Shown: piece by piece, positions 45,024 through 51,492 of the stretch
How the letters are laid out: every line of letters begins with the position of its first letter
Numbering within the stretch: position 1 is the first letter of the stretch
Assembly: GCA_007133565.1 (NCBI GenBank)
Contig: SLMM01000099.1
Coordinates: 1-51,492, forward strand
Reading direction: 5' to 3'
From: Bacteroidales bacterium
GTDB lineage: Bacteria; Bacteroidota; Bacteroidia; Bacteroidales; PUMT01
DNA: 51,492 bases
Made by a program: the position numbers and the translations under genes
The notes under the pieces: model-generated
Seen by the model: only the letters and a program-made list of their open reading frames with translations
Databases searched by the model: none
What the model was told of the DNA's origin: nothing

Positions 45024-45031
45024 CAAAAATA
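45024..45031 (-). promoter_or_regulatory. Possible -7 element for the LysE/OlsF-like operon
   Basis: Minus-strand TATTTTTG matches TAnnTTTG just before the LysE coding region and overlaps the outermost TTG start candidate, arguing for a start further in. Confidence 0.4.
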
Positions 45032-45094
45032 TGCAATTTCCTTTTCAATCGTTTGCAGAAAAACAGACAGGGAAAATAATTTAGCAACCTTCAT

Positions 45095-45102
45095 TATCTT
45101 TG
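45095..45102 (+). promoter_or_regulatory. Probable -7 element of the EamA transporter promoter
   Basis: TATCTTTG matches TAnnTTTG 19 bases before the ATG; a second match, TAATTTTG, lies at 45109-45116 but is too close to the start to serve. Confidence 0.4.
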
Positions 45103-45120
45103 CGTTCTTAATTTTGCACC

Positions 45121-46035
45121 ATGTTCATTGATCTGAATAAGCGATCCTGGCAATGGATCACACTGGTTTTTCTTGCTTTTATCTGGGGGGCCTCGTTTAT
45201 TTTGATGAAGAGGGGCCTTATCTCGTTCACCAATATGCAGGTGGGCGCAATGCGTATATTTTTCTCCTTCATCTTTTTTATTCCACTTATTGTCAGGAAC
45301 CTCAGAAAGCTAAACCGCGGCAATATAAAGTCGCTCCTGATCGTTGGTTTTATCGGCAATGCAATACCTGCTTTCATGTTTGCAACTGCCCAGACCCAGG
45401 TAAGCAGCTCTGTTGCGGGAATACTCAATTCACTCACTCCCATATTTACATTACTTATAGGTATCATCCTTTATGCCAATAAAGTAAGATGGGTTAGCGT
45501 AGTAGGCCTGATTCTAGGGATGGCCGGAGCTTTGGGACTGATAACCAGCGTTAATAATGTAGAAATAGGAGAGACCAACAACTGGTATGGTCTTTTTGCC
45601 GTAGCAGGAACTATATGCTACGGTATAAACGTAAACGAAATAAAATTCAGGTTAAAAGATCTTGATGGGGTTGCAATTGCATCCCTTGGTTTTATTTTTA
45701 CAGGACCAATTGCAGGGATTTACCTGCTTTTTGGAGATTACAGCAGTGTTGCAGGGTCGCCCGGGGCGGCCGGCAGTCTTCTTGCAGTCGCGGCACTTGC
45801 CTTTTTTTCAAGCTTTATTGCGATTATCCTGATGAACATCCTGATAAAATTTACTACCACACTTTTTGCCGCCTCCGTAACCTATATAATTCCTATCTTT
45901 GCAGTTTTCTGGGGCATAATGGACGGAGAGAGGTTCCTCCTTGTTCAGGCGTTCTGGGCACTGGTTATTCTTGCCGGAGTATACCTGGTTAACGGTAAAA
46001 AGAGAATTAATTACCAGAAACCGTTCTCTGGTTGA
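45121..46035 (+). CDS. EamA/DMT family transporter
   Basis: A 304-residue inner-membrane protein with ten predicted helices in two EamA halves; the first begins WITLVFLAFIWGASFILMKRG, the typical EamA opening, and the second begins near NWYGLFAVAGTICYGINV. Drug/metabolite transporters move small metabolites, often amino acids, by exchange or export. The last 29 bases overlap the end of the convergent dsbD gene. Confidence 0.9.
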   Translation: MFIDLNKRSWQWITLVFLAFIWGASFILMKRGLISFTNMQVGAMRIFFSFIFFIPLIVRNLRKLNRGNIKSLLIVGFIGNAIPAFMFATAQTQVSSSVAGILNSLTPIFTLLIGIILYANKVRWVSVVGLILGMAGALGLITSVNNVEIGETNNWYGLFAVAGTICYGINVNEIKFRLKDLDGVAIASLGFIFTGPIAGIYLLFGDYSSVAGSPGAAGSLLAVAALAFFSSFIAIILMNILIKFTTTLFAASVTYIIPIFAVFWGIMDGERFLLVQAFWALVILAGVYLVNGKKRINYQKPFSG

Positions 46036-48112
46036 AGTTTTCAATACCCTCAGTCAGAAAACCCGCGAATGCATCGGTGTTCAGGTTATAGCCGCGCGGA
46101 GGAGCAAGAAGATTGCCGGAAGCATCCATCAGCACATAATATGGCTGGGTATTGGTGTTGAAGGAAGATATCTGGTAATCGAGATTCTTGCTGCCGATAG
46201 TACTCTTTACCCTGCCGTCTATTTCGGATGTTATCCATTCATCTTCCGGAAGCCTTGTCCTGTCATCAACATAAAGTGAGATTATCACATAATCATCCCT
46301 CAGGTGCTGAAGGACACGCCGGTCTGACCACACCCTGGCTTCCATCTCCTTGCAGTTTGAACAAGAATGACCGGTAAAACTGAGGAATACCGGCCTGTTT
46401 TGTTCCCTGGCACATTCCAGCCCCTGTTCAAGGTCAAAATATCCCCGCAGCCCGTGAGGCAAAGTAAGTAAGTCTGCAAACCTAGGCTCTTCACAAAGTT
46501 CATCATAGACAGTGCCGGGGCCTGGTCCACTCTCCCTTATCATGGCACCGACATCAAAAGAATGACTTTGCTGCGGAGGCAGAAGGGATGCCAATGGCTT
46601 CAGCGGGGCTCCGAATAATCCGGGTATCATGTAAACAACAAAAGCAAAGGAGGCTATTGCAAGGAAAAGTCTTGGCACGCTGATGTGCCTGATTTCACTG
46701 TCATGTGCAAACCTCAGCTTTCCTAGCAGATAGAACCCCAGTAGCGTAAAAATCACTATCCATAGAGCAAGGTACAGATCCCTGGTTAATATTCCCCAGT
46801 GGTAGGTCTGGTCGACCACCATGAGGAACCGGAGGCTGAATGCCAGAACAATGAAGCCCAGCACAACCTTTACCGAATTCAGCCAGCCCCCTGATTTGGG
46901 CAGTTTGTCAAGCCAGGAGGGAAATATGGCAAGCAGGGTGAAAGGCACGGCAAATGCCAGTGAGAACCCCAGCATTCCAATGACCGGTTTAACCCCGGCA
47001 CCTGTTGCTGCTTCAACAAGCAACGCGCCAACTATGGGTCCTACACATGACAGTGAGACAATAACCAGGGTAAGCGCCATGAAGAATGAACCAAGATAGC
47101 CGCCGCTTTCAGCTTTACGGTCTGCTTTTGTGGCAAGGCTTCCCGGAAGAACTATCTCGAAAAGACCGAAAAAAGAGGCTGCAAATGCAATAAAGAGAAG
47201 AAAGAATATTATGTTGGGAAGCCAGTGGGAACTTAGCTGGTTTGCAAAACCGGCCCCTACGCTTGTCAGTGATACCAGAAGCCCCAGGCTTGTATATACT
47301 GCAATTATCGAGATACCAAAAACTAATGCATTGATGATGGCATTGAGCCGGCCTGACTGCTTTTGCATGAAGAAGGAGACGGTCATGGGTATCATGGGGA
47401 ATACACAGGGGGTAAGCAATCCCGCCAGTCCCCCTGCAAGAGCAATAAAGAAAAATATCCAAAGACTGCCTGTTCCGGTTTCTGTTTCTTCAGGCTGGAA
47501 AGTCATGGTTTCCCTGAATGGCTCAACAGTATCGTCAGGTTCTGCATCGGGTGCGGCTTCAGGTATGGCAGCTGCTTCAGCTTCATCTGCTTCATCTGCA
47601 GGTGTTGCAGGCTCTGCAGGTGATGGCCCGTGAGCGGTCTCAGCAATTGCCTCTCCCTCTTTAATAATGAATTTGAACTCCCTTTCCTGCGGTGGAAGGC
47701 ACCTTTCATCGTCGCAGCTCATGAACTCAACGAATCCGGTTATTACAAATTCATTATCTGTAAGAACTCTCACTCTTTGCCTGAACCTGGCCTCATTACT
47801 GAAAAGAGGCAGATCCATGCTGAAGAAAGGATCGAACTTTATCTCTGGCTCAATCAGGTCTTCAACAGGCCCCAGGAATTCAAAGTACTCGCTTTCGTCA
47901 ATTAGAATTGATGTTGGTATTGGACCTCCTTCAGGTATCTCCTGACCGTAAAGGTACCAGTTATCATCTATGGCTGCAGTTATTATGAGGTGAATCTCAT
48001 TGTCGTCAGCCTTTTCTTGCGTGAATTGCCACTTGACCGGTTCCAGTATCTGAGATGCCAGTCCGCCAACCAACAGCAGCGATATTGCTATGCTTAGTAT
48101 GAATTTCTGCAT
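46007..48112 (-). CDS. dsbD: Thiol:disulfide interchange protein DsbD
   Basis: A 701-residue protein passing reducing power from cytoplasmic thioredoxin to the periplasm. Signal peptide at about 1-20. The N-terminal domain (about 25-165) has the redox pair in FMSCDDERCLPP. An Ala/Glu/Pro-rich linker (about 170-205) leads to a membrane core of about eight helices with LTPCVFPMIPM and SLSCVGPIVGALL carrying the transmembrane cysteines. The C-terminal thioredoxin domain (about 560-701) has GHSCSNCKEME. All three redox pairs are present. It may keep cytochrome c haem-site cysteines reduced, such as those of the multihaem cytochrome at 37413. Confidence 0.94.
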   Translation of the reverse strand: MQKFILSIAISLLLVGGLASQILEPVKWQFTQEKADDNEIHLIITAAIDDNWYLYGQEIPEGGPIPTSILIDESEYFEFLGPVEDLIEPEIKFDPFFSMDLPLFSNEARFRQRVRVLTDNEFVITGFVEFMSCDDERCLPPQEREFKFIIKEGEAIAETAHGPSPAEPATPADEADEAEAAAIPEAAPDAEPDDTVEPFRETMTFQPEETETGTGSLWIFFFIALAGGLAGLLTPCVFPMIPMTVSFFMQKQSGRLNAIINALVFGISIIAVYTSLGLLVSLTSVGAGFANQLSSHWLPNIIFFLLFIAFAASFFGLFEIVLPGSLATKADRKAESGGYLGSFFMALTLVIVSLSCVGPIVGALLVEAATGAGVKPVIGMLGFSLAFAVPFTLLAIFPSWLDKLPKSGGWLNSVKVVLGFIVLAFSLRFLMVVDQTYHWGILTRDLYLALWIVIFTLLGFYLLGKLRFAHDSEIRHISVPRLFLAIASFAFVVYMIPGLFGAPLKPLASLLPPQQSHSFDVGAMIRESGPGPGTVYDELCEEPRFADLLTLPHGLRGYFDLEQGLECAREQNRPVFLSFTGHSCSNCKEMEARVWSDRRVLQHLRDDYVIISLYVDDRTRLPEDEWITSEIDGRVKSTIGSKNLDYQISSFNTNTQPYYVLMDASGNLLAPPRGYNLNTDAFAGFLTEGIENFNQRTVSGN

Positions 48113-48246
48113 CGATAGAGTAGCTATTTGTATATAGTTAAAAATACAGATAACTTACCGATTTGTTCAAACTTCACCGTACCTTGCGGGCCTGTAAGAC
48201 TTAAATAATGTTAAGCAGCAGTCCTGACCCAAAAACCGGTAGCAAA

Positions 48247-49806
48247 TCACCTGAGAATAGTGTCAAGGTCTTCGTCATCAGTGGTGAAAAAACGATACTC
48301 GGTAAACTGGTAGGAGATCATCGGCATGAGCCTTATAATCCTCCTGTGCCGGATTGCCCATTTCATCCTGAGTGAAAGGAGCCCTTTTCTGAGATAAGCT
48401 TCGACGTATGGATGCACCTTCAGTACAATTGAAAGCGAATCATAATTTTCGAGAACTGACACCAGCCTGTCTTCAATCTGGTCTGTAAGCAGGATGCTGG
48501 GGCTTATCTCACCTGTACCCTGGCAGGCGGGGCAGGTTTCCCTGGTCTTGATGCTCATCTCAGGCCTTACCCTCTGCCTTGTTATCTGCATCAATCCGAA
48601 CTTGCTAAGTGGCAGTATGTTGTGCTTTGTCCGGTCCTCCGCCATGAACTCCTTCATCTTGTCGAACAGCATCTGCTTGTTTTCATGTGAGTGCATGTCG
48701 ATAAAATCGACTACAATTATTCCTCCCATGTCGCGAAGGCGGAGTTGCCTGGCAATCTCCTGTGCAGCGATCAGGTTTACCGCAAGTGCGTTTGCCTCCT
48801 GGTTATCGCCCGATTTTGACCTGTTACCGCTATTTACATCAATAACGTGAAGAGCTTCTGTATGCTCAATGATAAGGTAAGCTCCGTTGCGGCAGGAGAC
48901 AGTCTTCCCGAAGAGTGACTTGATCTGTTTTTCAACACCGAAATGATCAAATATCGGTTTTTTACCTGAATAATGCCTGACGATCTTCTGCTTTTCGGGA
49001 GCTATGGTGCTGATATATTGCTTTATCTCCCTTACCAGTATTTCGTCGTTAACATAAACATTGTTGAAAGAGACATTGAGCAGGTCTCGCAGGATTGTTG
49101 AGGTGCGGTCCATCTCCTGGAGTACAAGTTTTGGGGCTGCTGCCCCCCTGATCTTATCGTATGCGGATTCCCATTTTTTGACAAGGTTCTTAAGTTCGGC
49201 ATCAAGTTCTGCAACCCTTTTGCCTTCGGCCACAGTCCTTACAATAAGTCCGTAATTCCTGGGCTTGATACTCTGGAGCAGCCTTTTCAGCCTGCTTCGC
49301 TCTTCGGCCGATTCAATTTTTTGGGAGACTGACACCTTGTCGGCAAATGGCATCAGCACCAGGTTTCTGCCGGCAATAGATATCTCAGAGCTTAACCGCG
49401 GACCTTTGGTTGATATCGGTTCCTTTGCTATCTGCACCAGCACATTTTGTCCGCTGGTCAGCACATTACCTATCTTTCCGTCCTTGGCAATGTCATTTTC
49501 AGATTTAAACTTCTGAAGGACCGGGTTCCTGCTTTTACGGTTCTGGATCTGGGCGGCAAATTTATTAAGGGTCTGGAACTGGGGCCCGAGATCGAGATAA
49601 TGCAGGAAGGCGTCTTTCTCGTAACCAACATCGACAAAGGCGGCATTCAGTCCGGGCATGATCTTTTTTACCTTTCCCAGGTATATGTTGCCAACGGTAA
49701 ACTGTACGTTGCTTTTTTGCTTGTTCAGTTCGACCAGCTGCTTGTTGTCCAGTAATGCAATGCCTATCTCAGAAGCATTGGCATCTATAATGAGTTCTTT
49801 ACTCAC
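48247..49806 (-). CDS. rng: Ribonuclease E/G family protein
   Basis: A 519-residue endoribonuclease for rRNA maturation and mRNA decay. An S1 domain (about 35-125, GNIYLGKVKKIMPGLNAAFVDVGYEKDAFLH) opens the protein; the catalytic DNase-I-like core has VIDVNSGNRS and GGIIVVDFIDM with Mg-binding aspartates; the Zn-link is TCPACQGTGE. There is no long C-terminal scaffold, so it is RNase G-like in length. The start codon is GTG. It is downstream of the HU and COX24-like genes with a hairpin between. Confidence 0.94.
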   Translation of the reverse strand: MSKELIIDANASEIGIALLDNKQLVELNKQKSNVQFTVGNIYLGKVKKIMPGLNAAFVDVGYEKDAFLHYLDLGPQFQTLNKFAAQIQNRKSRNPVLQKFKSENDIAKDGKIGNVLTSGQNVLVQIAKEPISTKGPRLSSEISIAGRNLVLMPFADKVSVSQKIESAEERSRLKRLLQSIKPRNYGLIVRTVAEGKRVAELDAELKNLVKKWESAYDKIRGAAAPKLVLQEMDRTSTILRDLLNVSFNNVYVNDEILVREIKQYISTIAPEKQKIVRHYSGKKPIFDHFGVEKQIKSLFGKTVSCRNGAYLIIEHTEALHVIDVNSGNRSKSGDNQEANALAVNLIAAQEIARQLRLRDMGGIIVVDFIDMHSHENKQMLFDKMKEFMAEDRTKHNILPLSKFGLMQITRQRVRPEMSIKTRETCPACQGTGEISPSILLTDQIEDRLVSVLENYDSLSIVLKVHPYVEAYLRKGLLSLRMKWAIRHRRIIRLMPMISYQFTEYRFFTTDDEDLDTILR

Positions 49807-49883
49807 AATTCCACGATTAAGGAAAGTAGTTGCAAAAATGTCACGGAACGGCAGCAGTAAGTGATACGACAGGTAAATATAAT

Positions 49884-49911
49884 AAACCTAAAGAAATGCT
49901 TCTTTAGGTTT
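49884..49911. terminator. 12-bp hairpin between the small basic protein gene and rng
   Basis: aaacctaaagaa (49884-49895) and ttctttaggttt (49900-49911) form a perfect 12-bp stem with a 4-base loop. The best T-run (agtttttta) follows on the plus strand; on the minus strand, the direction of the genes, the following bases are only AT-rich. It could end or attenuate the HU transcript or shield the rng 5' end. Confidence 0.6.
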
Positions 49912-49947
49912 AGTTTTTTATTTATTTGCTATCAGCTTAAAAATAGC

Positions 49948-50040
49948 CTATTTCCTTTTTTTATGGCGGTTTTTCCTTAAGCGCTTCTTACGCTTATGGG
50001 TGGCCATTTTATGTCTTTTTCTCTTTTTTCCGCTTGGCAT
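49948..50040 (-). CDS. 30-residue basic COX24/mS38-like ribosome-associated protein
   Basis: A tiny gene coding MPSGKKRKRHKM followed by a Lys/Arg/His-rich helix ending in HKKRK and TAG. Of 30 residues, more than half are Lys or Arg. The pattern matches the AURKAIP1/COX24 C-terminal domain, found in the mitochondrial small-subunit protein mS38 and in the mycobacterial protein bS22, and small proteins of this kind are conserved in Bacteroidota. A role as a small-subunit ribosomal protein is inferred from that. It lies 22 bases after HU. Confidence 0.8.
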   Translation of the reverse strand: MPSGKKRKRHKMATHKRKKRLRKNRHKKRK

Positions 50041-50062
50041 TTTTAAATTGAATTATCCGGCC

Positions 50063-50350
50063 TTACTTCTTCACGTATGTTTTGACCTTGGTTACAAAGG
50101 TTTTGGAAGGCTTGAATGCCGGGATGAAATGTTCGGGAATTATGATGGTCGTATTCTTTGAAATGTTGCGGGCGGTTTTCTTGGCCCTTTTCTTAACTAT
50201 AAAGCTTCCGAAGCCCCTAAGATAAACATTCTTATCCTTTGCAAGCGAATCTTTTACAGTATCCATAAAAGCTTCAACTGTTTTCTGAACAGTTATCTTT
50301 TCAATTCCAGTGTTTTTGGAAATTTCGTTAACAATGTCTGCCTTTGTCAT
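50063..50350 (-). CDS. HU family DNA-binding protein
   Basis: A 95-residue histone-like protein that bends and compacts DNA. Features: MTKADIVNEISKNTGIEK helical start, the dimer core SLAKDKNVYLRGFGSF, and a basic arm RAKKTARNISKNTTIIIPEHFIPAFKPSK with the Pro that intercalates in DNA. Length is normal. It is divergent from ssb and first in the HU / COX24-like / rng order. Confidence 0.95.
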   Translation of the reverse strand: MTKADIVNEISKNTGIEKITVQKTVEAFMDTVKDSLAKDKNVYLRGFGSFIVKKRAKKTARNISKNTTIIIPEHFIPAFKPSKTFVTKVKTYVKK

Positions 50351-50404
50351 TTTTAAAAATCTTTAGTTATCAATAATTTAGTCCATAATTTTAATGTCGG
50401 ACTG

Positions 50405-50412
50405 CAAATATA
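50405..50412 (-). promoter_or_regulatory. Probable -7 element of the HU promoter
   Basis: Minus-strand TATATTTG is an exact TAnnTTTG, 54 bases before the HU ATG. The -33 position holds T-rich sequence on the minus strand but no exact TTTG. Confidence 0.5.
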
Positions 50413-50515
50413 ATTTTATTTGTTAAAATAAAAAAACTCTTTCAGGCTAAATTTCAAAAGCATACCCAAAAATATGCGTTTTTTATTAAAATCATGAAAT
50501 TTAACCAAATAGTTG

Positions 50516-50547
50516 TTTGGATTATACCGGATATTTCGCTATATTTA
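50516..50547 (+). promoter_or_regulatory. Probable ssb promoter (-33 and -7 elements)
   Basis: TTTG at 50516-50519 and TATATTTA at 50540-50547 are 20 bases apart, close to the Bacteroidota consensus TTTG-N19-TAnnTTTG with one mismatch. The start point would be about 50554, 23 bases before the ATG at 50577. This also argues against the in-frame TTG at 50517, which lies inside the promoter. Confidence 0.6.
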
Positions 50548-50576
50548 ATATAGTACTAACTAAAATCCAAAAAAAG

Positions 50577-50993
50577 ATGGTAAACAAAGTCGTTCTTATC
50601 GGAAACGCAGGACAGGATCCTGAGGTAAGACACCTCGATTCGGGTGTCGCAGTTGCAAATTTCAATCTGGCCACAAATGAAAGCTACAAGGACAAAAACG
50701 GTGAAAAAGTAACACAGACGGAATGGCACCGGATTGTTTTGTGGCGCGGACTTGCTGAGGTGGCTGAAAAATATGTCAGAAAAGGCGAGCTTCTTTATAT
50801 TGAGGGACGTTTGCGTACCAGGGCGTGGGACGATAAAGAAGGCAATAAAAGATATACCACAGAGGTATTTGCCGATAATATGAAGATGCTTGGCAAAAAA
50901 TCAGACCAGCCAGGAGAAGTCCGGCAGGATGAACCCAGCCGGATTGAGGAAGCCGGTCCGGAAACTTCGGCAGATGATGATCTTCCCTTCTGA
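50577..50993 (+). CDS. ssb: Single-stranded DNA-binding protein
   Basis: A 138-residue OB-fold protein protecting single-stranded DNA in replication and repair. It shows [18 protein letters not shown], the segment [36 protein letters not shown], and a flexible acidic tail ending DDDLPF, which binds partner proteins. The longer open frame from 50517 is rejected because a promoter overlaps it. In related genomes mutY often lies between HU and ssb; here it does not. Confidence 0.96.
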   Translation: MVNKVVLIGNAGQDPEVRHLDSGVAVANFNLATNESYKDKNGEKVTQTEWHRIVLWRGLAEVAEKYVRKGELLYIEGRLRTRAWDDKEGNKRYTTEVFADNMKMLGKKSDQPGEVRQDEPSRIEEAGPETSADDDLPF

Positions 50994-51036
50994 ACGGATA
51001 TGACATTTGTTGGTGTGTAATTTAAAAATTGTCATG

Positions 51037-51044
51037 TATATTTG
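51037..51044 (+). promoter_or_regulatory. Probable -7 element before gldE
   Basis: TATATTTG is an exact TAnnTTTG, 127 bases before the TTG start of gldE. TTTG and TTGG motifs lie upstream at 51006-51013, further than the usual 19-20 bases. Confidence 0.4.
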
Positions 51045-51170
51045 TGCTTGTTGCGCTAACAGGGTTTGATCAAATATTTATTAACTTGCAACCTGAACGG
51101 GTTTTTAATGCTTTGCAATCCCCGTAAAAGGTCGATTATTCTCGTATAAATAAATAGTCGCTGATCCAAT

Positions 51171-51492
51171 TTGGAAGAGAGTGAGTTTTTTTTAGGGTTT
51201 ATTACGGGCACCGATATTGTGTTCTATCCCTTTACCATCGGGGTAGCGATAGGGTTATTGGGACTTGCCCTGCTCCTTATGGCCTCGGCGATGATTTCGG
51301 GTTCAGAGGTTGCATTTTTTTCATTGTCGCCGGTTGAACTCAATATGCTTGAGAACAAGGAGAACTATTCCAGCCGGGCGGTATGCCGCCTTCTTGACGA
51401 TAAGGAACGGCTTTTGGCAACGATTGTGGTTGCAAACAATTTTGTCAATGTGGCAATAGTTATCTTTTCGACAATAATTACCGATCTGGTTA
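51171..51492 (+). CDS. gldE: GldE-like CNNM/CorC membrane protein, 5' part (continues beyond window)
   Basis: The first 107 residues of a DUF21/CNNM membrane protein. An in-frame TGA at 51162-51164 bounds the frame; the first start candidate is TTG at 51171 (a GTG follows at codon 17). The text ISGSEVAFFSLSPVELNML after a first hydrophobic helix, then ATIVVANNFVNVAIVIFS, is typical of GldE. GldE is linked to gliding motility and T9SS in Bacteroidota, where gldE regularly follows ssb. The CBS and CorC_HlyC domains would lie outside the window. Other CNNM family proteins (CorC/HlyC type) are the alternative. Confidence 0.85.
   Translation, partial: MEESEFFLGFITGTDIVFYPFTIGVAIGLLGLALLLMASAMISGSEVAFFSLSPVELNMLENKENYSSRAVCRLLDDKERLLATIVVANNFVNVAIVIFSTIITDLV

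Noticed and set aside
50517-50576. N-terminal extension of ssb from TTG 50517
   Set aside because: It overlaps a good promoter and adds residues unlike any SSB start.
1-51492. tRNA, rRNA, insertion sequence, phage or defence genes
   Set aside because: None were recognised on reading both strands; all sizeable open frames fit chromosomal housekeeping or envelope functions.

Overview
The window is chromosomal DNA of a member of the Bacteroidota, most likely class Bacteroidia. The evidence is a C-terminal sorting domain of the type IX secretion system (T9SS), the start of a gldE gene after ssb, the cluster nadK / DUF6089 / uppS / bamA / two ompH / murI, DUF3078 and DUF2279 proteins, a 30-residue COX24-like basic protein between HU and rng, and repeated TAnnTTTG promoter elements. 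A ferredoxin-dependent 2-oxoacid oxidoreductase and a quinol-type multihaem cytochrome suggest anaerobic or facultative life. I see no rRNA, tRNA, insertion sequence, prophage or CRISPR array. Nearly all genes look intact and vertically inherited.

Layout. 1-3406: the 3' end of histidine ammonia-lyase, a voltage-gated K+ channel, and an ECF sigma / membrane anti-sigma-like / Spy-like trio. 3518-10165: transketolase, ychF, then two exported proteins: a T9SS M14 carboxypeptidase and a PafA-like phosphatase that has lost most active-site residues. 10177-16850: a large secreted HExxH / TolB-propeller / beta-barrel protein, a PrcB-like protein and korAB. 17178-26168: a gamma-carbonic-anhydrase-like protein facing a nine-gene envelope operon (CBS-ACT, nadK, two small barrels, uppS, bamA, two Skp/OmpH chaperones, murI).

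26232-33040: plus-strand housekeeping genes (pdxJ, hydrolase, manA, engB, prs, rplY, pth, hslR) with udk opposed. 33095-37211: a DCC / DUF3078 / DUF2279 operon, the middle gene carrying four 54-bp tandem repeats, and a PlsC-like acyltransferase. 37413-41595: a tetrahaem NapC/NrfH-like cytochrome fused to a SUMF1-fold domain, a Tat-exported Gfo/Idh/MocA oxidoreductase, and a convergent M19 dipeptidase sharing a terminator. 41693-48112: pirin, a fused O-/N-acyltransferase for aminoacyl lipids, LysE and EamA transporters, and DsbD. 48247-51492: rng, the COX24-like protein, HU, ssb and the start of gldE.

No wholly new defence or mobile system is visible. The least ordinary items are the cytochrome-SUMF1 fusion with its Tat-exported oxidoreductase neighbour, the degenerate PafA paralogue, the three-module HExxH-propeller-barrel protein, the repeat-expanded DUF3078 protein and a foldable leader before rplY.
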